Shown one piece after another: positions 1-12,176 of a stretch of 64,000 nucleotides of DNA. The stretch's first letter is position 1; each line of letters begins with the position of its first letter. Origin of the DNA: Mantamonas sphyraenae (Eukaryota > CRuMs > Mantamonadidae); contig JAPMXV010000067.1 in NCBI GenBank assembly GCA_026936335.1, forward strand, positions 124,001 through 188,000, read 5' to 3'. The notes below the pieces were generated by a model. The model was not told the DNA's origin. It was given only the letters and a program-made list of their open reading frames with translations, and did no database searches. The translations under genes and the position numbers were made by a program.

Positions 1-1476
1 GTGCATGTGCATGCCCACAGGCGCCGGCACATTGGACACATTCCTGCGCTGCCGGCGTCCGTTTTTGCAGCCGTTTGTTTCCCCTCTTCTTGCCCCTTCG
101 TCGCTAACCGCGCCCACGTTGCCACGGCACAGGAAACCGTCATTCCCTACGATTCCCTGGACGAGTGTGCGCCCGAGGACATCAAGGAGCTGCTGTCGGG
201 TCTGGTGGTGCTCAAGCTCAACGGCGGTGAGTTTTCGGGGTTGTGTGCAGAGGGAAAGGGAATGACGCAACCCTCAAAGTCACTGACACAACACCCCCCC
301 CCCCGGCTTCGCACAGGACTGGGCACAACCATGGGCTGCAAGGGACCAAAGAGTGCCATCGAGGTGCGCGACGACATGACGTTCCTGGACCTGACGGTGC
401 GGCAAATCGAGTTTCTGAACGACAAGTACGACGTGGATGTGCCGCTGGTGCTGATGAACTCGTTCAACACGCAGGCGGAAACGGAAAAGATTGTGCGAAA
501 GTACGACCAGCACAACGTCAACGTGGTGTCGTTCCAACAGTCGCAATACCCGCGTATCAGCAAGGACACGCTGTTGCCCATTGTGAACGGTGAGGACAAG
601 GACAACAAGGACGGGTGGTATCCTCCGGGCCACGGCGACATCTACTCGTCGTTTTACAACTCGGGACTGATGGAATCGTTCCTGCAACAGGGCAAGAAGT
701 ACCTGTTTCTGTCCAACGTGGACAACCTGGGTGCCACGGTGGACCTGAACATCCTGCGTCACTTTGCCGCCCAGAACCTGGAGTTCATCATGGAGGTCAC
801 CGACAAGACACGCGCCGACGTGAAAGGCGGCACCCTCATCGAGTACGAGGACCGCGTCAAGTTGCTCGAAGTGGCCCAGGTGCCGGCAGAGAACCTGGAG
901 GAGTTTAAGAGCATCAAAAAGTTCAAGATCTTCAACACCAACAACCTGTGGATCAACATCGAGGCCGCACACAAGGTGGTCACACAGGGCAACCTCAAGC
1001 TGGAGGTGATCCAGAACAACAAGACGGTCAACGGGGTCAAGGTGATCCAACTCGAGACGGCCTGCGGTGCTGCCATCCAACACTTTGAGCGCAGCGTGGG
1101 CATCAACGTGCCTCGCTCTCGCTTCCTGCCGGTCAAGAGCACTTCCGACCTGTTTATTGTGCAGAGCAACCTGTTTGAGGTGAACCACGGCAGTTTGGTG
1201 ATGAACCCGCGCAGGCAGATCTCCACCGTGCCTCTCGTCAAGCTCGGACCCAAGTTCAAGCATGTCGACGCCTACATGGAGCGCATCAAGTCGCCCCCCG
1301 ATCTGCTCGAGTTGGACCATCTCACCGTCAGTGGCGACGTCACTTTTGGGTCGGATGTGTCGTTGAAGAGCACGGTGATCATTGTTGCTGCACAGGGTGC
1401 ACGCATCGACATCCCCTCCGGATCCAACCTGGAGAACAAAGTCATTACGGGCGATTTGCGCATCATGGACCACTGA
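1..1476 (+). CDS. UGP: UTP--glucose-1-phosphate uridylyltransferase, 5' end outside window
   Basis: Makes UDP-glucose and pyrophosphate from UTP and glucose-1-phosphate in the cytosol. Seen exons are about 133-226 and 317-1476; the 90-bp intron 227-316 (GTGAGT...CACAG) is in frame but interrupts the conserved nucleotide-binding loop, and removing it restores KLNGGLGTTMGCKGPKS, the family signature. Upstream of 133 the reading is probably intron (CACAG acceptor at 128-132), so the true N terminus lies outside the window. Other family landmarks are FLDLTVRQIE, NSFNTQAETEKI, GHGDIYSSFYNSGL, KTRADVKGGTLI and the C-terminal left-handed beta-helix ending NKVITGDLRIMDH. No catalytic residue appears missing. 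The stop codon is 1474-1476. Family assignment is firm; only the start is unknown. Confidence 0.95.
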   Translation: MHVHAHRRRHIGHIPALPASVFAAVCFPSSCPFVANRAHVATAQETVIPYDSLDECAPEDIKELLSGLVVLKLNGGEFSGLCAEGKGMTQPSKSLTQHPPPRLRTGLGTTMGCKGPKSAIEVRDDMTFLDLTVRQIEFLNDKYDVDVPLVLMNSFNTQAETEKIVRKYDQHNVNVVSFQQSQYPRISKDTLLPIVNGEDKDNKDGWYPPGHGDIYSSFYNSGLMESFLQQGKKYLFLSNVDNLGATVDLNILRHFAAQNLEFIMEVTDKTRADVKGGTLIEYEDRVKLLEVAQVPAENLEEFKSIKKFKIFNTNNLWINIEAAHKVVTQGNLKLEVIQNNKTVNGVKVIQLETACGAAIQHFERSVGINVPRSRFLPVKSTSDLFIVQSNLFEVNHGSLVMNPRRQISTVPLVKLGPKFKHVDAYMERIKSPPDLLELDHLTVSGDVTFGSDVSLKSTVIIVAAQGARIDIPSGSNLENKVITGDLRIMDH

Positions 1477-1608
1477 GCAAGGAGTGAGGAAAGGCCAACA
1501 ACGCAATGGAGACATCATGGAAACCCCGCCGAACGAACCAAATCAACCCCCCAAAACCCTTCTGAAACCCACCCTGCACGTGGGCCTGCATCAACCAGAT
1601 CCGAAACG

Positions 1609-4600
1609 ATGTCCAGGCACCACCGCCTCGGCAGCTTGCATCGGATCGTGCGGCTGGTCGTGGTCCTGTGTGTGTGGTTGTGCCTGGCGACCGTGCTAGG
1701 CGCGCGTGGAGAGGAATGCGCAACCTACACAGCCAGGTTCAACGACCAGCCAGCGCGCACACATTCACCCGCAGAAACACAATGCCCACCACAGACGTGG
1801 ACAGGTACGCAGACGCACACACATGCACCCGGTCTCCTCCACCGACTGTCGGGCGATTCCGGCCGCCGTTGGTTGGACGTTAGTCCGGGCCCACTTCCAG
1901 ATCCCCGCTCGCATGGGCCCGTTTTTCCCACCTGCCCACGCGCCACTGACGCATCCGCCACGCCGTACACCAGTGTACACAGACCACATCCGTGCAGGAG
2001 AACACATCACAGTCGTCGTCCAGCTGCCAAAGACGCAGCACGAGACTGCCACAGAGGCCCAAGTGCACACCAGCCGTTTTCAACTTTGGCTGGGCCAACA
2101 TCGTGTGCACAGGCCACAAACACACATGCGCCGCTGTGCAGGCGTGCACTACGTTGAACTGAGGGCACGCGTGACACAAGCAGGCACACACGAAATCAGG
2201 GTGCAGCGTGGCGACGGCGTCGACCTGTGCCACGCGGGGCCCAATCACGCCGTCGTCCACCCGGGCCCTGTGCACGTTGGCATGACATCGCTTGTGCACG
2301 AGATGGCCCGCGATGCCATACAATCAGCACCGGCGCTGATTCTGCGCGACCGCTACGGGAACATTGCACACTCTTCGGTACGTGGCGGAGGGTCTCGAAA
2401 TTTCGGAAAGCAGAAAAATGTTTCCACCGTGCAAGGTTTTGGGACGGCACGTACGCCACGAGCGTTGTCCCCTGCGTTTCACTGACACGCACACACGCAT
2501 GCCACACAGGAACTGGAGAGCATGGACGTGAGCGTGAGGTGTGAACTCGTGGAGGCGGACGGCACGAGGCACGCCTTGGTTGCACAGAGAAACTCGTCCC
2601 CTCTGAGGCCTCTCGCTTGCCCTTCCGCAAACGGGCCTTGTAGGCGAGCACAGCGGCATCCACACACCCTGCACGTATACACCTTGTACAGTAGGCCCAA
2701 CCAACATATTTCGGGCTCCCCCCTGGCCATGCCGGGCGACGACCACACGGACGCACATCAAGAGGAGGCTGCCGTGGAAGGTCGACGCGCGCTTCCTTCT
2801 TCCCAAGCCCCGTCCTCGCCACACAGGGCATCCCACACCTCCATCTCGCTTCAGACCAACCAACGCATGCGTGCCATGGGCGACATGAGCACGGACAGCT
2901 CACCAGGCGTTCAGAGGCCTCGGGACGACGACTACGACGACAACAACAATAACATGGGGGGTGGGGGCCCTCTGTGCCCGTCCAACGCACAGTACCAGAA
3001 ACACAGCAACTCGTGCGAATGCAATCCGGGCTTCTACACACGCGCGAGCAGCAACGGCAACTTTGCGTTCCAGTGCTCACGGTGTCCGCTGGGCGCGGTG
3101 TGTGCAGGTGGGCAATCGCCACCGGTGTCTGCAGCCGGGTATCGCCAGCAGACGGGCAATGAGTTGCGCTTCTTCCGATGCTACCCGGCACAGGCATGCC
3201 TGGGTGCCAACCAGTGTGCCCCTGGCTACACCGGACCCCAGTGTCTGGCGTGTGCGGGCAACTACTTTCGCGAACTGACGCGGTGTGTGCCCTGTCCCGA
3301 GCTGCAGTACGACACGCACCTGTTTGGCCTTGCGCTGAGTCTCACCGCCCTCTTGGTGCTGTTTGTGTGGCACGTGCGTGTGTCGGCTGTGCGTGGCACG
3401 CTGCTGCTCACCGTGCGCAAAACCCACGAGTTTCTGCACTTTTGCGTGCTGCTGACGCTCATTGAACACGACTGGCCCTCGTCCGTGTACCGTCGCTTCC
3501 AGTGGCTCTACACGGTGATTACGCTGCAAACCAACTCGGCGTTGAGTCTGCAGTGTTCGCCGTCCAACTGGACGCCGTTCCAGCTGTGGCTCATTGCCAC
3601 CGTGACACCCCTGCTCAGCATCATTGTCTCCATGTTCATCTCCATTGTATTTTCGTATCGCGACCGCTTCTTTTTCTCCATCATGCACGCCGCACGCGTG
3701 GGTGCCCTGCTACTCTTTCTCATCTACCCGTACTGGGTGCTGCAGGGCCTCAAGGTGTTTCAGTGCACCGCTGTCGACGGCATGCCCACCACCAGGCTGA
3801 TCATGTTTCCCCAGGTGTCCTGTCGCTTTGACGACGCCACCTGGGGTGCTCTGGTTCCCTGGGCCCTCCTCCTCCTCCTCGTCACAGGCGTCGTTCTACC
3901 CTACCTCCTGTACACCGTCTACACACGCCGTGCCTCGTGGTGGCATGCACGCGACATGCAACGCGTCAGCGCGGTCGACTTTGTCCTGGGCTGGCTGTGG
4001 TACCCGTTTACGGAGAACCACTCGCGGTGGTCCCTCCTGCCCTGGCTCACACGTGCCATGTTTCTCTTTGTCGTCATGTTTATCCAACAGAGCATTCTGG
4101 TCACCGTGCTCACCGCCGCCCAGATCCTCCTCTACGTGTATGTGCAACACTCGGTGTCGCCGTACTCGGTGGAACTGTTGCCGCGCACGAAAACCATCTC
4201 CCGCCGCACCGCCCTCCAGGTGCTCGAGTACGCCCACCAGGGCATCTTTATCTTCATCATGGGCCTGGGTTTCCTCTACGGCGCCACCGACGACATGGCT
4301 GCCGAGGGCACCATCACCACCTTTATCGTGATTGCCGTGACTTCCGGCGTCGTGTTGAGCATCATTTACCCCGTGCTCACACGCCGCTCCTTTGTCCTCC
4401 TCTCCCTGAAAATGTGCGTCAAGGTGGGACTGGCGCCCTATCTCAAGCCCTCGCACGACCCCATGTTTCCGCAGCGGCACTACATCGACGTGAACGACCC
4501 CACGGTGGATCTGTTTTACTTGCTGGCCACCACCCCGGCCACGTCGGTCATCTTTCTGGCACACGGGTTCACACGCATGGACATTGCGCGTCTGCTGGCC

Positions 4601-5683
4601 AGCTGGATGCAGTCGCCTGTGTTTGGCGACGACGGCAGCATGGGTTTCCGCATGGAAGCGTTGCACTCGAGCAAACTGCCGCAATCCAACCCGTTCTCCG
4701 CCGCGGAATCGTCGCGTGGCGTGAGCCGTGCCTCGACACGTTCGGCCAGCAGCCTGTCGCACCTCAAGGCGTGGATGGGTCGCGGTCGTGTGATGCCACG
4801 TGACGAAATGCTGTCGCCCGAGGACGCGGATTCGGTGGACGATATGATGACGTTTGACACCGACGAGGAGGATCCCACGCAAGGGTACCGTCTGTTCATT
4901 TGCAACCCGTTTGTGCACGTGACCATCATGGATCGTCTGCTGATGGACCTCCTGGACCCGTTGGCACGACTGTACGGCAGGCGAAACGCCACGCTGAAGC
5001 ACCTGCGTGTGACGAGCGTCCAAGAGGAGCCCATGCGTATGGCGTCGTCGTACGTGCATCGGCGTGCGCTGATGACGCAACCTCGGCTGGTGCGGCTGTT
5101 GAACAAAGTCAACCGGCGCACAAACCGCAGGTCGCACCCGTCGCTGGTCACCCTGGACGGCCTCCTCAACTCGGAGGTGGTCAGCACGGAACTCAACGTC
5201 ATTGGATGCTACCAAGGTGGCACCCAACGCGCACGGCAGTTCCACCGCAGCAAGAGTCTCGAGGGTCTGGACGGCTATGTGGGCGACGACGACGAGCATC
5301 TGCACCACGACGGCGTGGGCGGCGTAGGCATTGTGCCACCCGCACCCAACCTGTCCACCAACATGCCCGGCCACTCGCCACCTTCGTCACGTCGCACCCT
5401 GGGTGGCGGAGGTATCACTCGTCTGCAGGCCATCCTGGATGCAGACGGCGCAGATGGCGAGGAGGAGGAGGATGAACACGAAATGGGGGAACAGGGAACG
5501 CAGGGCGCTGCTGCCGGTGGAGACAACATGGTGATGGTGCGCAACACAAGGCACGGCAGACCCAAACGCAACATGGTGGCCCTCTCCGCTGCAAACCGAC
5601 AGCGTATCAAGCGTCAGACAAGCGCCACAAGTGGCAGCGAGGGCAGTGATTCCGGAGAGTCGGGTGAGGCTGTTGGGATGTGA
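1609..5683 (+). CDS. Filamin-repeat/cysteine-rich multi-pass membrane protein 1
   Basis: Model: join(1609..1804,1884..2377,2510..5683), 1287 aa; phases agree at both junctions, though the TTAG acceptor at 1883 is weak. The N terminus is a signal peptide (LVVVLCVWLCLATVLGARG). Residues about 66-290 look like diverged filamin/ABP280 immunoglobulin repeats (LRDRYGN, HISGSPL). Residues about 385-495 are a cysteine-rich GCC2/GCC3 or TNFR/EGF-like stalk (CECNPGFY, CAPGYTGPQCLACAGNYF). About seven hydrophobic segments follow (roughly 500-855), then a cytoplasmic tail of over 400 residues with acidic and Ser-rich stretches. This is the architecture of protist cell-surface receptor-like proteins; ligand and signalling output are unknown. 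The next gene, starting 75 bp downstream, is a paralogue. Confidence 0.75.
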
Positions 5684-5758
5684 ATCACGAATGGAAATGT
5701 GTTCTCGCGCCTCTCATTGCGAGCGGTGCGGCATCCCAAAAAAGAACACCCGCTCAGG

Positions 5759-8700
5759 ATGCAGCTGAAGCGCATCTTGCAGCACCAACACCCATGGAGA
5801 GCATGGGTGTGTGCATATATTTTAGTCTGCGTGGTGGCTGTGCACGCAGAAGTGCAGGGTGAGTGGCTGCGGGTGGCCGTTTGTAACGGATGTGGGTGCT
5901 GCGCTGAAATTGGCAATCTTGCCCCGGAGTGGCCGCAACTCGACAGGGAAACACGCTGCTGACACATACAACACACAGCATGCACACACGTCACCGATAC
6001 AAGCAAGGTGCCAAGCGACAGCTGGAGTGTGCATCACACAGAAGATGGGGCGTGGCTGAGCGGGAATTTTCTCGGCGCACGTTCACGTTTGCAGCAAGAA
6101 GGCACCGTGTCGGCACGCGTGTTTGTGCTTGCCTCTGAGCAAGCAGTGTACAGAATGCAAGCATGCATGCAGGCACGCACGTGTTTGCGCATGCTGACCA
6201 AGGAATGCAATGCTGCAGCAGGGTGCCGCACGGTGCAAGTGCAGGCAGAAGGTGCAGGAACCCCTGCAACGGGTCGCCTTTTCCTGCCCCGTGAGCCTCA
6301 CTGGCTGCTTGTCGTAGTCCAGGGGGGCCACACAGGGCAAGAGACACACGACACACACTCATGTACGGCGCAATTTATGACATCGACGGACGTTTCAACG
6401 CACACGGCCTCGAGAACATCTGTGACCACTGGCGACCTGGACTATTCCGCCCCTCCAGGCGGCCCAGGCCCTGGAGGCCCACCACCGCCTTCGCCGCCGC
6501 CTCCTTCGCTGCCGCCTCCGACACCGACACCCACAGCAGCACCTTCGTCGACAGCGACGCCGACGCCGAATTGCAACGATGGGTATGTGTTGAGCGAAGG
6601 CCAGTGTGCGGCGTGCCCCAAAGACACGGTGCAGGTGGGTTCCTCCTGTGCACCGTGTCCCACACATGCACGCAGCAAACAGTCCAGTGCTTCCACAGAG
6701 TGTGTGTGCAACGTAGGCTTCTACGAAACGTGGTCAACCACGCGCGGCAGCAAGGTCGCCACCTCGGCGGCTGTGGTGGCACCTGCTTCTTCCCCCAGGG
6801 ACACCAACACTCTCGTTGTCACCACACGGAGTGACGATGACGATGATGATGATGATGACGATGACGATGATGATGATAAGAAGCCCAAGTTTACGTGCAC
6901 GGCATGCCCGTCGGGGGCCGAGTGTTTGGGCCAGGGAGGGGGACCCGTGGCACTGGGTGGCTACTTCAAGGTGGGCACTTCGTTCAAGCAATGCTACCCG
7001 AGCGATGCGTGCATGAAACACTCTGTGTGTGCGCCCGGGTATGCAGCGTCGCAATGCGTACAGTGCAAGACGGGGTTCCGGCGTCTGTATGGCCGTTGCC
7101 GCGCCTGTGCCTCGGGAGAGGCCATCAACAGCGTCCTGTTTATGTTTTTGGTGTTTGCCGCTGTGTCGTACCTGTACACGGCCTTGAGCATGTACAGCGC
7201 TGGGGATCCGAATGCGATTATGCGGGAAATCCCCAAGGGTCTGCTGTGGAGTCAAATGGCCATGGCAGTGTCTGCAAACATCCAACACACATCCGTGACC
7301 AACGCCATCCACACGCTGTCGGCCGTGCTTGTGCTGCGGTTCGACAAGTGGCTGGGCAGCGTGTGTGCCTGGCAGTGGTCCTTTTCCACGCTGTGGTTTG
7401 CCAGCGTGGGTGTGCTGCTGGTGATGACCGTGGCCGCCTGCACCGTGTTTTCAATCATGATTGTGGGTGCTCAGCGTCTGCGTGACGTGTCGCATCTGAC
7501 GTCGCGTGTGGCACACATGGTGTGTGCGCTGGGCGGGCCCACTCTGTTTCTGTACGCCCTTCAGGGTGTCCATTGTGTGTACATCGATCCACGCGACACC
7601 TTTACCGTGCTGGCGGCCGATCCCACCGTGCGGTGCGACAGCAGCGACCCGGAGTATTCCAAGGTCTTTCTGCCTGCCCTCATGCTTCTCATAGGCTCGG
7701 TGTTGTTCCCCTTCTACCTCGCCTACGGCATCCGCGCACGTCACAAGGCGGCGGAGCAGCTGGACGAGCGTGCGGTGCTGGTGAACGACTACCACCTGGG
7801 CTGGCTCAGTTTCAAGCTCGAGCCGCAGCGCTGGTACTTCCCCAGCATGATCATGGTGGAAAACTATGTGGTGGTGCTGGTGGTGACCTTTGTAGAGGAT
7901 GGCTTCATGGCCCTGTTTGCGGTGCTGCTCATCAACGTGCTGTTCCTCGTCGTGCACAGGTACATGAAGCCGCACCAGTGTGCACTGCGCGACCATCTCA
8001 AGTCGTGCGACTGCACCGTGACCACCATGGACGTGATGTGGCTTGGTGTGCGTGTGGCCACCATCCTGATCTGGATCCTGATGCTGATTGTGCACACTGC
8101 CACCGATGACCCCACACGCACCGCCTGCTCCGTTCTTATTCTTGTCCTCTGGATCCTCGTCACCTTTAGCAGTGTGTTTGAGCCCGTGCTCACCGAAGAA
8201 GCCTACGACGAGTTTCGCCTCAGCCTGCTTGTGCGCAGGCGTCTCAGCAGAGTGGTCAGCGACGTAGATGCAGAGGACCAGCGCAGGGGCTACGAACAGT
8301 ACTCGAGCCAGGATGTGCTCGAGCCTGCGCTCGATCTGTTTCAGGAAATGATGGTGGGTGGCCTGAGCAGGGAGCTGGTGCAGCTGTACAGCTACGACAT
8401 GGGCGACGTGGCCTCCATCCTGTACGGTTGGATGAACACACGCTACTACATCGACGGCGTGCGACGCTACCAGTGCGAGTTTCGGCCCGTACAGCTGCCC
8501 AGCGGCGAGTACGGCTATCGCATGTTCTACCTCAAGCGAATGGTGCGCTGGACCTGGATCGACTCCATTTCCTTTTACTTCACCTTTGTCAGCAGCGGCG
8601 TGCGCCTGAGCCTTTGTGACACAAACCAAGTGGAGCCCAAGATGGTGTTGCCTTCGCGCAGCGGCGGTGCCATGGGCCACCACGGCGGATTGGTGCAGGT

Positions 8701-10390
8701 GACCCCTGGCCAGAGTCCCGCCGGCGCCATGCAGCATGTCAGCATGGAGATGGAGGTGATGACCCTCAATCCATCCATGGTGCTGCTCGATGCCCTGCTC
8801 ACCAGTGTGCAGGGACCCGGGGCAGATGACATGAGCGAAATGTTTGACTATGCCAACTACAGTGGGCGGTGGGAGTACGACTTTCGCATGATCAGCCGCT
8901 TTGTGGGCACACCCAACTTTCCCGAAGCGGAAAGGAGTGGCGCGGGGCGTCGTGGCGGCGGCGGCGGCGGTGCAGGAGGAGGTGGCGCCGGAGGCGTGGA
9001 GAGCTGGCGTGGCGGCGAACACATCCCGGATCGATCCATGGGTGTGTCGCCCGGGTGGGACGACAGCATGTCGATGACGTCGTTGTCGTCGTCTCATGTG
9101 AGTGCGGTGGCCGGAAGCGCAATGCAGGCGGGGGGAGGAGCAGGGACCACGGGCGTGCGTACGACGACGATGCATGGTACCATGACTGCGGATTCGGGCA
9201 CAGAGCTGAGCGATGACGAGGATAATGAGGACGATGAGTACGACGACGACCTGTCCTTTGTGTATGGCAACATCCACCAGCGTGGTTCGCTGGACACCAT
9301 TGTGCGGCCGCAGTCACCCGGAACCTACTCGTCGCCAAAGCGCATGGAGCACGTGCCGCGTGTCAAGCAATACGGCATGAACAGCCTTCCCACCCTGCAG
9401 GTGGATCTGTCGGTGGACCAGCAGCGAGACAGCAGCGTGGGTGCACGTCGAGCAGGCGACAGCAGCAGTGGCATGCACCGCCATCACCATCACCCACACC
9501 AGCATCACGGCCAGGCCCAAGGACAGGGGCAGAATGTGCACAACGCACAGGTGCACCGTCAGCAGCAGCAACGTGGCCGTCGCCACCATTCGCAAAACCA
9601 CACTTCGCTGAGGGTGGCACCCGTGATCGTTGGATCGTCGTCGTCGTCGTCGGCGTCGTCGGCGTCGATGTATGCACGTGGACCACACGGACTTGGCCAG
9701 GAGGACGATTCGTGGGACGACGGTGGCGACGGACGGTACGTGGAAGAGGAATTGATGCATGCCCAGATGGTGCGTCGATCGAGCAACCTGTCTGCACATG
9801 AGCCGGTGCGACCGCGTATGATGATGGAAGAGGCGTCCATGGGCGATTCCTTGCCCGACGTGGGTGCCGCACGGCTGGAGCAGCAGATGCGGCAACACCT
9901 GTCTGCATACGTCAAGACAGGTAGTTTGCCAGGACGAATGGATCCGCAGCTGCAGGAGATGCTCAAGGCGTACCTGAACAAGATGAATGCGGCCGAGGCG
10001 CAGGCCGAGGCAGAGTTGGGTGCCCTGCGAGGTGCGGGCGAGTGGGAAGGGGGTGATTCGTCCACCGAAGACAGCAGTCACCTCGCCGCAGAGGCGGAGC
10101 TGAGTGACAATTGGATTCCAGACACATCAAGTGCGGGAGAGGACACACGTGAACTTGCTCGACATGCCTCGGAGCTGCTGGTGCCGCCGGGACGTCGAAT
10201 GATGCAACGTCGGCGATCCAACAGCGACGACGGACAGATGCGGGAGGTGGCACGCCACAATGAGGAGGCGTATGCGATGGAGGCACAGGCGCACGTGGAG
10301 ATTGGTGCCCAGAGTGAGTGGAGTGGGGCAGAGTGGGACATGAGCGACGATTCGCTCATGTCTGACCGGTTTTCCGTCGATGGAGGATGA
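5759..10390 (+). CDS. Cysteine-rich multi-pass membrane protein 2, paralogue of the preceding gene
   Basis: Model: join(5759..5858,5979..10390), 1503 aa; the 120-bp intron (GTGAGT...ACACAG) directly follows the signal-peptide exon (VCAYILVCVVAVHAEVQ). Then come a poorly recognised extracellular region, a Pro-rich linker (about residues 195-220), and a cysteine-rich stalk (CPKDTVQVGSSCAPCP, CVCNVGFYETW, CAPGYAASQC) interrupted by a run of about 15 Asp from a GAY repeat near 6832-6876. About seven membrane segments lie at residues 414-768, with the same spacing as in the upstream paralogue. The tail of over 700 residues is disordered, with His-rich, Gln-rich, Gly-rich and Ser-run segments encoded by microsatellites. 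Likely a surface receptor or sensor; no enzymatic domain is visible. Tandem position and shared order argue for local duplication followed by strong divergence. Confidence 0.75.
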
Positions 10391-10460
10391 TTGGGCGGGT
10401 AATGTACATGTTTCATCACAGTATAGCGTGGAAGTGGTGTTTGGTGTTGGGCTGGCTTGT

Positions 10461-11888
10461 TCAGACGGGTTGCGTTGAAAGCACGGGCAGACGACGAACA
10501 ATTTGAAAGGGCAGGCTACCAGGACGATCCTGAAACGGAGCCAGCAAGGACAGACGAGTTGCCACATCTTCGTTGTCATCTTCGTCGTCGTCGTACACAT
10601 GTTCGCTGTGGTCCACAGACCATTCTGGGTCATTGTGGGATGAGTCCTGGTCGTCCAGATCGTCAGAGAGATGCACCTGCAGTTGTGCAAGCTGCACAGG
10701 CGCTTGGGTGTCTCCTGTCTGTGTTTGTGTCTGTGTCTGTGTCTGTGTCTGTGTTCCTGTGGCCTGTGCTTGGTCGTCGCCGTCGAGAGTGGGTGTGGGC
10801 TGGTGGGTGGAATCGTCGTCCCCGCCGTCCTGCCGCAACACAGCCTGCAGCTCACCCGTCAGCGCACTGCTGAGCTGGGCCAGGCGTTCGCGTGCAAAGA
10901 GCATGCCCAGGGTGAGGAGAAGAAAGAGGGCGACAGAGAGCCAAGCCTCTGCGCCGACACTGACCAGGAGCATGATCACCCAACAGGGAAACGTGTACCG
11001 CAGACTGCTGCGAAGGTTGCTGTGGTTCTTCAACGCTTGGGTGGCCCAACGTGTGCGATGGCGTCGTGGGATGCCATTCTGCACGGCCGAGGCACGCAGG
11101 GCGGGTTCTCGCGGAGAGAAAAGGCCGGCGTACACAAAAACGGCCATCACTGGCGGCACCAGCGTCAGATTGGAGAGGAAGCCGGCAAAGGCACTGCGCC
11201 ACATGCTCGACATCCAGCTGTACATGTTGAGGGCGGCCGCAACGACCAGAGCAAGGATGACGGGGCCGACACGTGCGGCAAGCGAGTTTGTGGCCTGGAT
11301 GAGCAGGCAGGCGTCGTTGGTGAGCCCGAGACGACCCAAGAGACGGGGTGTGGGCCTGTGGATGGTGCAAAGGGGCACTCTACGTGCCTGAAGGATGCCG
11401 ATGATTGTGGAGGCCTCGAGGTCGGTGAGGGAGTGGAGAACCATGTTGCGGTGCAGGGGGGTCTCGTGCGCCCAGAGAAGGGGCACCTCTGGCTGGAAAA
11501 TGATGTCCAGGCATGGTTGGTTGTCCATCTGCGCGGAAAAGGCGACGATGTGATTCCAGGGCACCGTCATGTGGCTGTGTGCGGCGCGGCGAAACTCTCC
11601 GCTGGCCAGGGTGATCCCCATGGCGTCGAGATGGATGGTGCAGTTTTGGGAGCGGAGGAGGACAAAGCCAAGAAGGGAGGAGAGGACACAGAGGACAATG
11701 GCCACGGCGGTGAGGATGGAAAACAGGTCATCCTTGGCGGCGGGGTTGACGGCCGAGACGCCGTAGTCGTTGCGTCTGTCCAATGCCACCAGAGCCAGAA
11801 GCACGGCACCCATGGCCAGTAATGAGACCATCAGGCCACGTGACAGTCGTGGGTTCCATCTCCATCTGGGGATGGTCAGGGTGGGCAT
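10461..11888 (-). CDS. Multi-pass membrane protein of unknown function
   Basis: Single-exon 475-aa frame; the ATG at 11888 (MPTLTIPRWRWNPRL) is chosen because the open frame upstream contains only non-ATG codons. Hydrophobic segments are LMVSLLAMGAVLLALVAL and AVAIVLCVLSSLLGFVLL near the N terminus, then VGPVILALVVAAALNMY, TLVPPVMAVFVYAGLF, and a hairpin CWVIMLLVSVGAEAWLSVAL. Between the first and second pairs lies a soluble stretch of about 130 residues resembling the small beta-rich domain often found after two membrane helices, but I cannot name the family. The C terminus is acidic and holds a TQ repeat written by a TGTGTC-type microsatellite at about 10718-10755. It converges on the preceding gene with a 70-bp gap and diverges from the sorting nexin gene. 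Confidence 0.6.
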   Translation of the reverse strand: MPTLTIPRWRWNPRLSRGLMVSLLAMGAVLLALVALDRRNDYGVSAVNPAAKDDLFSILTAVAIVLCVLSSLLGFVLLRSQNCTIHLDAMGITLASGEFRRAAHSHMTVPWNHIVAFSAQMDNQPCLDIIFQPEVPLLWAHETPLHRNMVLHSLTDLEASTIIGILQARRVPLCTIHRPTPRLLGRLGLTNDACLLIQATNSLAARVGPVILALVVAAALNMYSWMSSMWRSAFAGFLSNLTLVPPVMAVFVYAGLFSPREPALRASAVQNGIPRRHRTRWATQALKNHSNLRSSLRYTFPCWVIMLLVSVGAEAWLSVALFLLLTLGMLFARERLAQLSSALTGELQAVLRQDGGDDDSTHQPTPTLDGDDQAQATGTQTQTQTQTQTQTGDTQAPVQLAQLQVHLSDDLDDQDSSHNDPEWSVDHSEHVYDDDEDDNEDVATRLSLLAPFQDRPGSLPFQIVRRLPVLSTQPV

Positions 11889-12176
11889 CGATGCCGGAAG
11901 TGCTTTTTGCTTTGGTTGCAACTGCGTGGAGACGGGATTTCATTCATCTCTGTCACTGTGCAAGCAACACTTGTGGTCAGAATGTGATGTGATGTGAATG
12001 AAGGGGGATCCATTGTGTGTGTGTGTGCATGGTCCGTCCACGGCGCAGTTTACCACAAACCAAAAGTGAGTGCTCTGTGTGTGTGTGTGTGCGCGCAGTG
12101 AGGGAGTGGGGCATTGTGGTGGATGGACGGCGTGTGGTGGCTGTGTGAGGCAATGGGGGCTGACACGGGGGGTTGG
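11889..12176. promoter_or_regulatory. Intergenic region between divergent genes
   Basis: About 290 bp between the minus-strand membrane protein start and the plus-strand SH3/PX/BAR start, so it must hold both promoters. It contains short GT repeats (12014-12028, 12077-12091) but no TATA box or other motif I can defend. Confidence 0.4.

Noticed and set aside
1-132. N-terminal coding sequence of UDP-glucose pyrophosphorylase
   Set aside because: The stretch is open but does not resemble the family and ends in a CACAG acceptor; treated as intron.
280-1518. 412-codon minus-strand frame opposite UDP-glucose pyrophosphorylase
   Set aside because: His/Leu/Val-rich antisense shadow of a well-conserved enzyme; no start context or motif.
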